A DNA stretch of 64,000 nt from NCBI RefSeq assembly GCF_963678975.1, contig NC_089279.1:32886660-32950659 (forward strand), in the 5' to 3' direction. The notes under the pieces are model-generated. The model worked only from the letters and a program-made list of their open reading frames with translations, searched no databases and was not told the origin of the DNA. The position numbers and the translations under genes are program-made. The DNA comes from Dysidea avara. Its lineage: Eukaryota > Porifera > Demospongiae > Dictyoceratida > Dysideidae. Below are positions 1 through 13,067 of this stretch, piece by piece; the stretch's first letter is position 1, and the number at the start of each line of letters is the position of its first letter.

Positions 1-552
1 AACCCAATAGCTGCAAAATATGGAACCCAATAGATTGACAAAAATGGCAACATGTTGGATTTACATTTGGCAAAATATGGACAATGCTGAATTTGCCAAC
101 ATCTGGGATAAACCTAATTTTGCCACAATTGGCAAAAATATGATACTGAATGTTGCCAAAACTGGCAAAAGCAGGTTTATCAAAACCTGCCAAAATTGGC
201 TGTTGAACATACCTGGACATAGCAATACATGGAATTATAGGGAAAATGTATAAAGTTAGTGCATCTTTATAAGAAATGTGTGTTTACAAGACATGAAAAC
301 CTTTCAACAGGTTTAGTATAATAAATTATTGTATGGTGATTGCACAATTCATTCAGCAAAAAAATGACCAGGAAGGGAACCAGAAACAGCTTTCATGGCC
401 TTACATGGAGGTTATACATGTACAGTAATGATACACACGTACTCATGAAAATTTTGTTAGATGGTGAATATTGGTCTAAATAATGCATACAAATGGATAG
501 ATGAACACAAATCTAACACAACAAAAGTCATGGTGCCATCTTAATAGTCGTA
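1..552. other. 3' flank of collagen copy A, no gene seen
   Basis: No convincing gene. The first 230 bases contain scattered, degenerate repeats of a TTGGCAAAA-like word on the plus strand, which also produce a short open frame without recognisable protein features. The remainder is AT-rich sequence downstream of the stop of the minus-strand collagen gene. Confidence 0.5.
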
Positions 553-3500
553 TCACTTGGTACAAACTGCACATGATAATTCTCTGGTGGCGTCATACGG
601 TGGACAAGGAAGTGTTCCACATCTTCCCTCCACAAAGTAGAAAAGCAATGCTTTCTGATGTACAGCTGATCCTAATACTGATTTAAATGCTACATCTACA
701 CATGTGAACTGTGAAGGAGTATGAGTGCGATGTTCAGACATCAGGTAGCCGTAGTATTCTCTGGTCCATCCACTAGGACAAGTGTACTTGGCAGGGAGCA
801 TATAGACTGCAGAATGTTGAGCAACATAGCATACTGCACATGGTACATCATGATTATGACTTCCGGTCCACGTTCGATACTCAGCTCCATACATATATGA
901 CCTTTCTTGGTGTCCAGTAATTTGTGTGAGGTGTTTGGGATCTAGAGGCAGACACTGTGGATTACTACTGGTACCTTCATCATAACTGGATCCACCAACT
1001 CTTCCACTATACACTAATTGTGCAGTTGATGGACACTGGTCGTGTCCCCATCTTACATACACAGTTCCTCCATTCCTCTCTTCTTTGTCACCTTTCACAC
1101 CTTTCTGTCCTGTAGCTCCCTTTGGACCAATTAGTCCTGTTGCTCCTGGTAATCCACTGCTACCCTTCTCTCCTTGATATCCTCTTCGTCCTCTTAGTCC
1201 AGGTTCTCCTTCCTCACCAGGGTATCCGGTTGGTCCTAGTAAATGTGTTTGACAACAATGTGATGTGTGAGAATATCAGTATATCACCTTGTTCTCCTTT
1301 AGGACCCATTGGTCCTGGTAAGCCATCATTACCCTTTTCTCCTTTCATTCCTTGAGATGTCAGTTGTGTTGATCCTCTTGGTCCAGGATCTCCCTTGTCT
1401 CCTATTAACACACTTGATAACATTCAAGTACATACATAAACCCTTCATGTGTCACCTTGATCACCCTTGGCTCCTTTCATTCCAGGTTCACCAGGTTGTC
1501 CTATTGGTCCACGTAATCCAGTGTCTCCTGTAGATATGATAACTAAACAATGATCCGGACACACGATAGTGTGTTGTGTGGCCAAGAAAATCAGACAATG
1601 TGCATTTTACAGGAACCAAGAAAAACACCATTTCATTCATTCGTACCTCAGTAACAGCTGAACAGAAATAGCCCTTTTTCTGTGAAACATCCCTCAGGGT
1701 GGGACATCTTCCATACCAAACTTCAATTCAGCCGTCTTCAAAATACATACCTTTAAGGTTCATCTTGTTTTCTTCTCCATTAGTTTGTTTTTGCAACACT
1801 AATGAAAACTCTCATATGTCGTGCAAGCCTTATTAGATTCTTTTCAAATTTGGAGGGTACAAAGAGCATGTTATAGTGCATTTATCTTCCAATCTGTGAA
1901 CAGATTAGTAGAAGCGGTACAAAGTTATGAGTGATTTTCAAAAATTGCATGTGCAATCTTTTTGTCACACCTGCAGGGTAACCTACTGACAGAAACAAGT
2001 CAAAAATCAATATGCAGATAGGCTGACCATCATAGCACTGACCTTCTGTGATTTGAAAATACTGAGAGTGTGATATAAAGCAAGAACCAAACATGTGAAA
2101 CAAGTGTGATTGAGATACTCTAATAGAGCTTTCACTGAGAAGTAAAAGAAATCGTGGTGGAAAATGTGGTGGAAAATGTTGAAAAATTCAAGGGACAAGC
2201 TAGGAACCTTCACACCGATATGCCTAAACTCTTTTCCACTCTATCACTGGTTACCTCACTTAATTTCTACCTTATAAATGGAAGTTAAGTTTACTGCATC
2301 AGAACGTAACTTCATAGATCTATCCATGGAAACTCTACATTGTTCTAGAACATTCTATATGCATTGTATTAGAAATGCTCAGAAAAAAATGTGTGCTGCA
2401 TTAAAAAGTAATCGAATAAAAATGGCAATACCATAAGAGTCACATGATCGAGATACTCTAATAGAGCAGTCAGCCTGTTGTCAATCTACTGGCTAAACTG
2501 CTTACACAAACTAGTTGAATTTTCTAGGTAACTACTGTATCAAGGCAGAAGATCTTAAAGTATCAATGAGTTATACATGAAAACCAACTGTACATGCATG
2601 TAACAAACATATTTCAAGACCCCTAAATAGGCAATATTCAATTCATTCAAAATGGTACACTAAAGTCTAGTTCCTCTGCTTACCTGTAGAAGATACAGGT
2701 AAAAATGATAGACAAAAGCCAGCATACCGTGTACAAATACAAAAAGAAATGATATCTAATCCGAAACAGCTAAGCTATGAAAAAGGGTGTGGCCTTCTAA
2801 AAACAGGCTAGTATGAAAAATATGTGATATCAAAGGCGGCATCATTACCAGTACGGCCATTTCTTGGCTGCCACCTTTGATATCACATCTTGCTCCTTTT
2901 TTGCGTAGCTTGGCTGTTTTGAGTATATACATGATAGTATAACCTATTAATCCTCTTGGTCCCCTATCACCAGGGTCTCCTCTTGGTCCAGTAGCTCCTT
3001 TTGGTCCTGGTAATCCTAGATCTCCTGTGTATATCAAATGACAGATTATAAAATAGAAAAGGGGATATTGTCTAAGGTTATACTAGTGCACATTTAATTT
3101 TTATATTGATCATATAGCCTATCAGCATGACTGAAGTATGAATTAAATGTCCACTGCAGCTGTAGACAGTCTCACTGCTTTTTATTCTATGATCCCAACT
3201 CAAATGTAAAATTTTCCTTGTACGTTTTTATTACTTTTTGTTATAAAATAATTCACTACTGGTGAACTTGTGCATACTAAGAATGGTGCCAAACACTGAG
3301 TTAACCAAACACACGCCTTGAAAATTAATTATCAAAAAGTTGTATGACCTTTCCACTTTGTTTTCAGCTATGTTCCACCCATTACATAGCATTACAAAGA
3401 AGAAGTGCCTCTTTAATTAATCCCATCACTGTGGATATTACAGACAATTCAGCATTGAAGTATGATGCATTACCACGAATCAATACCTAAACAGTCAAAA

Positions 3501-4747
3501 AAAAATCAAGTTCATAGCCTTCGAGTTATGTTCAACTGGAGGCATCAGTCAGTTAGCAGAAACTTCAACTTTTTTTTTTTTTTTAATTCCATAGAAACTG
3601 TTGTAAGCATTTGGGAATTCTGCCAAAATGTCATGGAGGAAAAATGAGGCTGGTTTTTGGGTGATTTTTTTCGTCAGGAAAGCCCAATCCTCCATGATCC
3701 CTACCATACAGTACTACCATAATGTGACTTAATACCTATTAATCCTCTTGGTCCCCTATCACCAGGGTCTCCTCTTGGTCCAGTAGCTCCATTTAGTCCT
3801 GATACTCCAGGTGTTCCCTGATCTCCTTTTTCACCAGGAGGACCAATGGGACCTGGTGTACCATCTTTACAGTGACAATCATTTTCTGACTGTCTCTTCA
3901 CATCATGATGAGTATTAATCATAGGTGACTACTGTCTGTGACTAAATGAACATGACATTATTATTGGTGACATAACCAAACATCCTCTTATAAAAGGCCT
4001 TCGGTGTTCAAGGCTTTCACTAAAGAAATAAGTGATTCCCACTTTCACAAAGTATGTTATCATAAAATGTCAATCCTAAATCCAGCCACTGGTAGAAATA
4101 CGTAGGGTCCTCACTTCAGACTTTTAATCTGCGACACAGTACTTGTAACTATGATTCCATTGTCACTTTATCATACAAATGCAAAAATTGTTTGAAGCTA
4201 GAGACCATTACTTTGCAGCACTCTCAGATTTATTTGCAGTCTTGTTCTGTACATTGAACTGCTGTATTATTTGTAATAATATTGATGCCTCTTAATGTCA
4301 TCATTAAGTACGGCACTGCCTAAGCACAACTTTGTTAAATAACTCACTAATTAAAGGGCGTAGCACCAGTATGAAAAAAACAATTGTCACATACTTTTTT
4401 GCAGTTTCGCATGAGTTTAATTTAATTATCAACAACATTTTCATCTCTCTAACTTGATCTACCAGGGCTGTATAAAAGAGTCTTTGTCATGCTTTTCATC
4501 TTTTAAGCCTAAGTAGCCATACTATTCACACATATTACTAGTTGTATACTTCTTACACATTTCCCATTAGCCTCACATTGACTTGTTCCTGTAACTTCAA
4601 CAACAGTTCCCTGTCATACTCTACTTGTTGTTGTAGTAGATCCAGTGATGACTGGAAGTACCAAGTCACACCAAACAATAGAACTAGACTAACTAGTGAT
4701 AGTACTAAACTAACTACAAACACAACATCCTTGTTGGTAGCAGCCAT
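553..4747 (-). CDS. Transmembrane short-chain collagen-like protein, copy A (best candidate for a working copy)
   Basis: Predicted type II membrane collagen. Exons 5' to 3' on the minus strand: 4747-4559, 3928-3736 (or from 3941), 3024-2944, 1527-1456, 1401-1288, 1235-553. With the 3928 acceptor they sum to 1332 nt, or 443 residues. Residues 1-63 (start MAATNKDVV) hold one long hydrophobic segment ending LLFGVTWYF, then a heptad-like coiled coil. Gly-X-Y stretches follow, joined by phase-1 introns; exons of 72 and 81 bp are exact multiples of 9, and the 114-bp exon has a five-residue break in the triplets. The C-terminal domain starts near [11 protein letters not shown], has ten cysteines and ends CAVCTK, as in sponge and cnidarian short-chain collagen C4-like proteins. 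Exon 2 lacks 8 bp found in sister copies. The usual acceptor (3941) shifts the frame, but an AG 13 nt downstream restores it exactly. Likely role, by inference: cell-surface or matrix collagen. An upstream ATG in frame would add a few residues. Confidence 0.72.
2754..2920. repeat. Short fold-back (palindromic) element in intron 3 of copy A
   Basis: The left arm begins with a TCTAATCcgAAACAGC-like end and the right arm closes with its reverse complement. The centre is an inverted pair around GATATCAAAGG and CCTTTGATATC. The arms are a diverged version of the larger palindrome at 25636-25969 and of the half-copy at 16212-16385. Confidence 0.55.
3048..3480 (+). repeat. Copy of composite repeat: fold-back plus conserved 'R' segment
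   Basis: 3048-3260 is a decayed fold-back with the ACTAGTG(G/C)ACATTTAAT motif on both arms and a TTCCTTGTA-like right end. It is followed by a segment containing GTTCCACCCATTACATAGC that also follows the fold-back at 37262. In reverse orientation the pair recurs at 18980, 31260 and 43325. This copy sits in intron 2 of collagen copy A. Confidence 0.45.
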
Positions 4748-4789
4748 TACTACTACTACTGCTACAGTGTAGAAAAGTACTGCCAAAAC

Positions 4790-6546
4790 TGGCTATGTGT
4801 GTTGTTGTTATTGTTGTTTTTGTGTGCATTCAGAGTACTATTGTAACATCATTTGACAACCAAATTTATGAGACTTTATGGATTCCTTTTCAGACAGCTT
4901 GTGAATGTTTACATTTGTAAAGGATAATAACAGTGAATGGTGTCACATCTACATCAACACTTAATCTGGTTATGGAAGGCAACTGTCATCCTTTCCTTGA
5001 CTTGCATAATATACTGTACTCCTTCACTATATTAGTCTTTAAGTGTCTCTGTATACAAGAATATTTAAATGTAGTCCCATCTTAGGGTTTTTTGTAGCTG
5101 AGAATATGAGAGTGGGTAATATTCCCAGTCGTCGTCGTGGTTGGTATAGAACCCCCTTTGGTGACAATTCATACTAAATCTACTGTATTAGTCCAGTGGT
5201 ATATGTGTCTGCTTATCATCTCAGGCCTAAATGTGTCCAAATTGTATACAGGAAAGTTACCGGCTCTGGAATTTTTTCTTGATACTTTTTGTAATTTTAG
5301 TAGTAGATCGTATCAAGTGACAAACTATTATAACACATTACATAATGATTATTGACATATTACACTCCCTAGCTAGATGTTTACCATTTGTTCTAATAGA
5401 ATTTTATGGTCAAACAATTTGTCTCTGTTGATGGAAACTCAATAGATGTAGATAGTGTGGGTCTGTTGAGTTGTGTGAGTCTATCCAGTAAATATGTGGG
5501 AAACTGCTGGCTTGAATAAAACACTGTGTTAGGTAATACTGATACCCAACAAAAGTAGATACACAGAGCCTGTTTGCCATATGTAAATGTTTCACTTATG
5601 CATACCATCAGCTATCAACAGTGAAATTTATTGAAACAGACATCACAGAGAGTTATGTTACAATATCATGTTGTGTGTCTCTAAGAATACATACACTCTG
5701 TTTTTCATGACATACTCTGAGGTGTTATCCACCAATAGTGGCTAGTATGCTACATAGTATTGGAGATACCGTATAGCGTAAGCCTATTATAGAACGCATT
5801 TTAACGTATTGTGGTTATATTACATCATAACGCATCAGACAAAGAAACTTAAGTACACCCTACTACAGATTAGTAGGGCTGTACTGTACAGTACTAGCTG
5901 TAGTAGGCTGTAGCATGCATCTTGCCCTACTAAAAACTTTGTGGTTACATAATTGGCTTATGATAAGACTAACATTAGTTGTGTATTATTAGTAACAAGA
6001 AGCTTTCACTATGTACATAAATGTAACTGGTATTTGCACTATCAATTTCAACCGTGAGGATCTCATCACATGCTCACAATACGTATGCTACGAATCATCC
6101 ATACTGGTGTTGATCAGATTTACCAAGTGAGTGTACAAACTATTGAACAAAAGTAAGAAACTGCAAAATTCAACACCCATTCTTATCCTACAATTTAGAT
6201 AGTGGCATATGAATTCTATGAAACTGTTAATTATAGTATGTTATGAGCAATAGAGTGTATGTATATAATCTTAACACAAGCCTTTGTAAACTTATTACAA
6301 TTGTAGTAACCATATATGGTGAGAAATATTTGCGGATATTCTACTTCAGTGAATCTTCTCTCCCTACGTATTAATATGCCTAAAATATGTATACCAATGT
6401 TTGTGTTGTATAGGATAGCTGGACGGATAAGATGTGATTTGCCAGATTACTTTTTCCTGGTATACAATATGCAATACATGCACACTTCTCACTTGGTGGC
6501 TATAGTTTTACCCTGCAAGTAGATTTGATGTTTGTGTGTGTGTGTG
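4790..6546. repeat. Segmental duplication, upstream flank of copy A (partner 49967-51716)
   Basis: Long base-for-base runs match 49967-51716, including the GTT-rich start, the word ACCGTATAGCGTAAGCC and the closing GT microsatellite. Both copies lie directly upstream (5') of a collagen-like gene, so gene and flank were copied together. Shorter diverged versions flank copies B (9830-10587, 13076-13159, 14683-15740) and F (44180-45450). No gene is recognised; a plus-strand open stretch within it is listed at 44874-45048, where it is best preserved. Confidence 0.75.
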
Positions 6547-6695
6547 TGCGTGTGTGATATTGTTCCGTAAAGGTGACATTCATCACGTAAGATGTCTCTA
6601 GGATGATTTTAAAGGTGGCATTTTAAGCATCAAGCATCATTTTTGGGACACAATGCAGTACTACCCTACTGTTTGATAACTAAACAATGATGTGT

Positions 6696-6762
6696 ATATT
6701 AATCCTCAGTCACCAGGGCCTCCTCTTGGTCCATATGTTTCCAGGTAATCTTGGGGTATCAA
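6696..6762 (-). pseudogene. Orphan collagen-exon remnant
   Basis: Minus-strand reading gives scraps of Gly-Pro-Arg-Gly triplets. On the plus strand the bases TTAATCCTCAGTCACCAGGG and TCCTCTTGGTCC match the 81-bp collagen exon type, with deletions. No open frame or matching splice sites remain. It lies between genes A and B and probably marks a further lost copy. Confidence 0.5.
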
Positions 6763-7236
6763 ATACATATACGCTTATCATTATCGAGATACAGTGGTGT
6801 GTCATGTAACTGGTGCATACTAGTATGTTATGAACACATATTTAGTTCCAAGTTTCGTTGTGAATATAGTCCAAATTTGACATCCCTTTAGGCACTGCCA
6901 AAGTATGTCATTGCTTAGCAATTGTTGCATAAGCCCAAGGAAAGTAAGTGTAGGTTTTTCACTTGGATGTTTAGTTGGAATCGTACAAATACGTATGGCA
7001 ATTCTACTGAGATAACACTAGCCATTATTAGCACTTGGCATATTTAACTCTACTATGCTAGCCAGTATTGTTTTACTTGTGAAATTTGTAACATGCATAC
7101 TACAAATACATACGTACAGTGCACCTTAAGTAAAACTGTGTATGCTCAGTTACTATATGCTTTCATGTAGAAGTACAGAAGTATGCGGCAGTTTACAGTC
7201 ACAATATTGCATACACATTGTGCAATACAAATCTAA

Positions 7237-7242
7237 TTTATT
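7237..7242 (-). terminator. Polyadenylation signal AATAAA downstream of copy B
   Basis: TTTATT on the plus strand (AATAAA on the minus strand) lies about 55 nt beyond the stop codon of copy B, a suitable position for the end of a short 3' UTR. Confidence 0.45.
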
Positions 7243-7295
7243 GCTAATTACAACTAACAAAGTTATGATCCCACTTCAGTAAAGGTGATGGTGTA

Positions 7296-9761
7296 TCACT
7301 TTGTACAAACTGCACATGATAATTCTCTGGTCTTATCATATGGAGGACAAGGAAGTGATCCACATCTACCCTCTATAAAGGTAAATGTGAAGGAATCGTG
7401 TTTTTCTGCTGAACCAATTACAGATTTTAGTGCACTGTCCATACAAGTATAATGTGATGGATGACGTGTGTAATATTTAGACATCAAATATCCATAGTAT
7501 TCTTTGGTCCATCCACTAGGACAAGTGTACTTGGCAGGGACCATGTAGACTGTAGAACGTTGAGTGACATAACAAACTGCACATGGTACATCATGGTAAT
7601 GTCTTCCATGAAGATGACTTTGACTGTTAGTAAGAGTATAATATTGAGCTCCATGCATTCGAGCTCTGTGTTGTGTACCACTAATTGGAGTATGATAGTT
7701 GGGGTCTATAGGTAGACACTGAGGACCTACACCACCACCTTGATCCCAACGAGATCCACCAGCTCGACCGTTGTAAACTAATTGTGCAGTTGATGGACAC
7801 TGATCATGTCCCCATCTTACATACACAGTTCCTCCATTCCTCTCTTCATTGTCACCTTTCATGCCTTTCTGTCCTGTAGCTCCTTTAGGACTAGTTAGTC
7901 CTAGTAATCCACTACTACCCTTCTCTCCTTTATCTCCTTTCATTCCTTGATGTCCCATTTCTCCTTTCAGTCCTCTTGGTCCAGGTTCTCCTTCCTCACC
8001 AGGATATCCAGTTGGTCCTAGTAAATGTGTTTGACAACAATGTGATGTATGAGAATATCAGTGTATCACCTTGTTCTCCTTTAGGACCCATTGGTCCAGG
8101 TAAGCCATCATTACCCTTTTCTCCTTTCATTCCTTGAGATGTCAGTTGTGTTGTTCCTCTTGGTCCAGGATCTCCCTTGTCTCCTATTAACACACTTGAT
8201 AACATTCAAGTACACACATAAACCCTACATGTGTCACCTTGATCACCCTTGGCTCCTTTCATTCCAGGTTCACCAGGTTGTCCTATTGGTCCACGTAATC
8301 CAGTGTCTCCTGTATGATATAATAACTAAACAATGATGTGTATATACATGATAGTGTAACCTATTAATCCTCTTGGTCCCCAATTACCAGGGTCTCCTCT
8401 TGGTCCAGTATCTCCTTTTGGTCCTGATACTCCAGGTGTTCCCTGATCTCCTGTTTTACCAGGAGGACCAATGGGACCTGGTGTACCATCTTTACACTGA
8501 CAATCATTCCTGACTGTCTCTTCACATCATGATGAGTATTAATGATGTTGACTACTGTCTGTGACTGAATAAGGAGACATAATAATTATAGTAATGAATA
8601 TGATATGTTAACTTGTATGGCTTTGTGGTCTATAATTAATGGAAAGCAGCATTTAAACTGTAACACTTGGTTGGTATCAGTATTGAAACTGGGTCAGTAC
8701 TGCTGGCCTGGATAACCCACTGATCGGGATTAATTAAATGGAGACATGCACCAAGAACTACATTTTAGGCACTCTACCAGCATATAAATGGGTAGCTACA
8801 TGTTAAATAAACAGACAACTTTTATAATTTATGATCAATCAATGAGCGTGGATCAAAGTATCAAAGTGCAAAACACGTTTGCTATATATTATAAATGAGC
8901 TTCGTTCATGTATACCTACAAACTTCAACTGATAAATAAGCATGGCTCTATGTTTACCAACAATGTTTCACATTCCCGATAAGTGGGCATGGCTCACAAA
9001 AGAAACTGGCTTGCTACAAGACTAAACTGTAATGATCGCAGGCAGACTGCAATATACCTAATGATAAATATATGACTCCACATATGCCTACCTTGGTTTC
9101 ATTATTTTTAAGGGTATTAACTCTTGGTACAGCTGCAAGTATAGATCTAGCTTGTTTCATTTCTATGATGACTTGTAGTGTGTGTAAGGCCAAAGTGCTC
9201 CTTGTGGTCATACTTAAAGATTAATGTACAGACAATAACACATAATCCCTATAAGTGGACATGGCACATGAGGTGATGCGTTACACCGCCGACCTAATTT
9301 ATTTATTTCATACATGATCCAATCCTGAACATTTTGGTGGGTCAGACCCAGATGACATGCATGGACAAAACGTGACCTGGTTGACCTGAATGACATGACC
9401 TAGTTTCAATGTTGGTTGCTATTAATGCAGTCGTGTATGTTAGTTCATCCTCAAAGCCTACATCAGTATACAGCCATAGTACTCACACATAATTACAACA
9501 CACATTTTGTAGTAAAATGACAAATGTTGTTGTGATTGAACAATAATAAGTGACTTTAATAAGACACAACACATTTTCCATTAGCCTCACATTGACTTGT
9601 TCCTGTAACGTCAACAACAGTTCCCTATCATACTCTACTTGTTGTTGTAGTAGATCCAGTGATGACTGGAAGTACCAAGTCACACCAAACAGTAGAACTA
9701 GACTAACTAGTGATAGTACTAAACTAACTACCAACACAACATCCTTGTTGGTAGCAGCCAT
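7296..9761 (-). pseudogene. Transmembrane short-chain collagen-like gene, copy B, one frameshift
   Basis: Exons on the minus strand: 9761-9573 (63 codons, membrane segment and coiled coil), 8564-8361, 8309-8238 (72 bp), 8183-8070 (114 bp), 8017-7296. The last exon is open throughout and encodes a Gly-X-Y stretch plus the complete ten-cysteine domain ending CAVCTK. Exon 2 has lost 9 bp in frame and one further A near 8508, within the Asn-Asp-Cys codons, compared with copy G; this single base shifts the frame. The 81-bp exon of copy A is absent. If the missing base is a sequencing or assembly error, this is an intact gene of about 433 residues, so the pseudogene call depends on one nucleotide. 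Confidence 0.7.
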
Positions 9762-10587
9762 TACTACTACTGCTACAGTATAGAAAATTGCTGCCAACTT
9801 CAATTGCCAACTGACTAAGTATTACTATGAGGTTGTTGTTGTTGTTTTGGTATGCATTCAGAGTAATACTACTGTAACAACATTTGGCAACCAAACCTAT
9901 GAAACTTTATGGGTTCCTTTTCAGACAGCTTGTGAATGTTTATATCTGTAAAGGAGAATAGCAGTGAATGGTGTCATCCCTTTAACATTTTGAGAATGCA
10001 ATGTCTGCTTAGCTAACTAGTTAGAATGATACATAGAAGACAACTATCATCTTTTCCTTATATGCTCTTTGCTATGAGTCTTCAAGTGTCTCTGTATACA
10101 GGAAATTTTAACATTTAGCAGTTGAGGGTTTCAATGCATTGAATATGAGAATCGATAATGTTTCCAGTTGTTGTATTTGCTATAATATAGAGCCCTCTTT
10201 GGTGACAATTCATAATCTAGTTTACTTGATCTACGTATGAGGTCAGTGGTCATAATTATTTATACGTTTGTGTTTATTGGCCTAAATGAGTCCAAATTCA
10301 ATGCACAAAAGTTACCAGCTCTGGAATTTCTTCTGTTTTTAAAATTATTATTATTATTAACACTTTACAGTGACCAGCACTGAAGGTCAGGCAGCAACAT
10401 GTGCTGCAGCCTTAGGATTACCTAACCTAATTTAAGGGACTTAGACGTAATGACTTGACTTACTGACTGACTGAAATTTTAGTAATAGGCATCTCCTTTC
10501 AACATATTAAGTGACAAACTATTATAACATGTTACATAATGGTTGTTGACATAATTATTACACTCCCTAGCTAGGTGTTTATCATTT
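9762..10587. other. Upstream flank of copy B, no gene seen
   Basis: Diverged copy of the flank found upstream of A, F and G, recognisable by CCTTTTCAGACAGCTTGTGA and GAGCCC(T/C)CTTTGGTGACAATTCATA. It is interrupted at 10588 by the transposon-like element and resumes at 13068. No protein-coding gene is supported. Confidence 0.55.
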
Positions 10588-10595
10588 GTACTAAT

Positions 10596-13067
10596 CGAGG
10601 GGTCCGCCACGCTTTAAATCTAACTTATCCAAGATTCAAATCTCTTGGAATCCCCATGCAATCTACAAGAATCTTCTCAAATCTCTGTGAAATCTGCAAA
10701 ATCCATTAAAATCCATAGAATCTTTAAAATCTTCCTAATCTTCGTGACAATCTTTTACAATCTTTAAAATCTCGCTGAAATCTTTGAATCTGAGACTACC
10801 ACAATCAAATCTTAATCTTCTTGTTAGTAAATTTCAGTAAACGTTTGGATATTTTACTCAAGCTCTTGGTTGTTAACACATATTCTTGCGGCTGTCTTGC
10901 ACCTAGGCCTGTTCGTCCACGTGTACTGTGCGATTATTGGGTTCTTGCAGTTTACGTATATTGCCAGAGATATAGCCAGTTGTTCCCGAGGTTGTTTCTT
11001 CTTCGCAACGCCTTTAGCTACTTGACGAACTCGTTGGGACAAGCTAGTTAGTGACCCTGACTCGGATCTTTGTTAGGTGAGTGTACATACTGAATTCACA
11101 CCTGTGAAAAGAGTGAGCATGGTGCATGTACGGATTCATATTGCTCCTGACATAATAGCCAAGATAAAACTCCAATAGCTAACAGCTACATCTCTTTAGT
11201 GAGCTCTTTAGCTAAATCAGGAGTAGCTATAGCACGTCTCATCAATATTCACATTCTTGAAAATCATCATACAGTAATTATAATCAACACATCTCAATCT
11301 CTATATTCTAGATATAGTATAGACCTCGATATAGACTAGCCAACATTCATGCAGCAAATGAAAAGTTTAGCTACACATGTGGGACCCCTGCTTTTAGTGA
11401 TACAAGTAGTGATATTTGCTATGTAGTTTAATTTGTTATCCCACTCATATGGGACCTCAGCTGTGAAGGCTACTGAAAGCCTTTGTCAGTATAGGGAGTC
11501 AGAGACATGCTGGCAAGAAGAATACAGAGAAGACTAATAATCCCTGCTGCTGTGGCTTCATAACCATAGGCACATGTCTTGATTGTATGTGGCTGTGGAT
11601 CAAGTCACAACACGGCTGACTGGAGTCTCTGAAATCTTAAGGTTTTGGTTACAAAGAATTTGCATGCTTTTGAATATTCCTGCACTGGTATCCTGTGCCA
11701 GCATCCCACAACATTAAGCTCAGGTATGAAAGCTTAGTCCAATTATAATTAGCTATGTAGCAACATGCACTATGTAATGTGTAAGCTTAACTCTACCATG
11801 CCAGCAAGTAATGTGTCCAAATGATATCACACTCTTAGCTGAACAGATTCGAGCAGATTAAATTACTATCTCATCTATTATTGTTTAGTGAAAGATAACA
11901 GGAGATGGAGCAGCAACCTCAGGAACTATCCACTACCAGTTTGGAAGTTGATATACTTGCGCTGAACGCATGAACGCACCTGATACCTTGAAATGCATGA
12001 ACGCATCTGATACCTTCGCTTAGCTGAGTTTATGTACGTATGTATATACATACAATTTACAATACACGCACAAACTTTAACAAGCATGCTAGCTAATAAT
12101 TTATATCTCAATGGGTCAATGTCCATATCACTTTGCTAACTCAGGTAGACAGTCTCAAAGACAGTTGCACTATAAGTTATATTATATATAAGTGTGGAAT
12201 CTATGTGTAAAATCTAATTGTGTGGTATCTTTGATATCATATTATTCCACATTTGCTGAAGTCAACTACACCATTGATATGCTGAAGTTGTACACAATTA
12301 TCGAGACAATTATGCAGTCCAACTGTCAGCAGTTGCAAGAGATGTCCAAATAATGATATAGCTAAAATGTACACAACTTGCATGGACATGGCAAAACATG
12401 ATGATTTTAGACATATTATTTGATGCATACAGTATTATAATACAGCTATACATGTGCGGCATGAAAAGCTAGGGCAAAGTAGTAGTTAATAATAGTATAA
12501 TTAAGCTTTGCCAACTCTAGTGTGAGATTTACTGAGCTTATGTGCGCATGCAGGGCTATTTGATTTGATTGAATGCTTTAGCTACAGTGACCAGCACTGA
12601 AGTAGTTTGCTATGTCACTATCTTGGTTGCTCAGTACAAATGAAGTATGTACAACTCAAGATCTAGGAATTTTCTCATCACTACTGAGATCAATACAAGG
12701 AGAGCTAGCTCTTAGTCATGATTACTTAATATGTGAGGTAACTGTATAGATGCATTGGGAACAGTTCCATTAGCTATAGGCTAACTTGCTACGTGTCAGC
12801 GGGCAAAGCCGCCAATTTAACTAGGCAAATTAGCCACATATACTAAGCTCTATTGCTGGTAGTATGCAGTATTGCAATAGCTAAAGAGTAGCCTCTTCAG
12901 TAGACTCGTACCTTGACTCATACCAGGCACAGAACACAGCTCCACAGCACTACAACATAGTATTTCAAATCTTAACTGAAATCTTAAAATCTTTTCAAAT
13001 CTCAGTCAAAATCTTGAATCTTTCTTAAGATTTCTCAAATCTAAGTACTGCGTTTACGGACCCCTCG
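10596..13067. mobile_element. Non-autonomous hAT-like DNA transposon, 2.47 kb
   Basis: Perfect 11-bp terminal inverted repeats CGAGGGGTCCG / CGGACCCCTCG are bounded by an 8-bp direct repeat GTACTAAT (10588-10595 and 13068-13075). The uninterrupted site is seen in the homologous flank of other copies, where sequence like ATTTGTACTAATAGAATT runs straight through. Both subterminal regions are crowded with short AATCTT/AAATCTT repeats, a usual feature of hAT transposase-binding ends. An 8-bp target duplication fits hAT (P elements also make 8 bp). No transposase frame is recognisable inside, so it would need an enzyme supplied elsewhere. Confidence 0.8.

Noticed and set aside
20..253. Plus-strand open frame at the window start
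   Set aside because: Arises from degenerate TTGGCAAAA-type repeats; no protein features.
1122..1533. Plus-strand Pro/Leu/Phe-rich open frames opposite the collagen exons (here, and likewise at 8091, 17007-17662, 22901-23375, 46726-47336)
   Set aside because: They are the antisense of Gly-Pro-rich codons; they recur only because the collagen exons recur and have no start context or domain.
553..4747. Bacterial or phage collagen-like protein
   Set aside because: Multiple phase-matched GT-AG introns, neighbouring animal genes and the C4-like domain point to an animal nuclear gene.
4542..4772. Plus-strand Ser/Thr-rich frame opposite the membrane exon (also 9550, 43860, 49733)
   Set aside because: Exact antisense of the conserved 63-codon exon; the membrane-segment reading on the minus strand is far more protein-like and has proper splice sites.
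10821..11051. Overlapping open frames on both strands within the hAT-like element
   Set aside because: Too short for a transposase, no DDE or hAT dimerisation motif, and both strands open equally.
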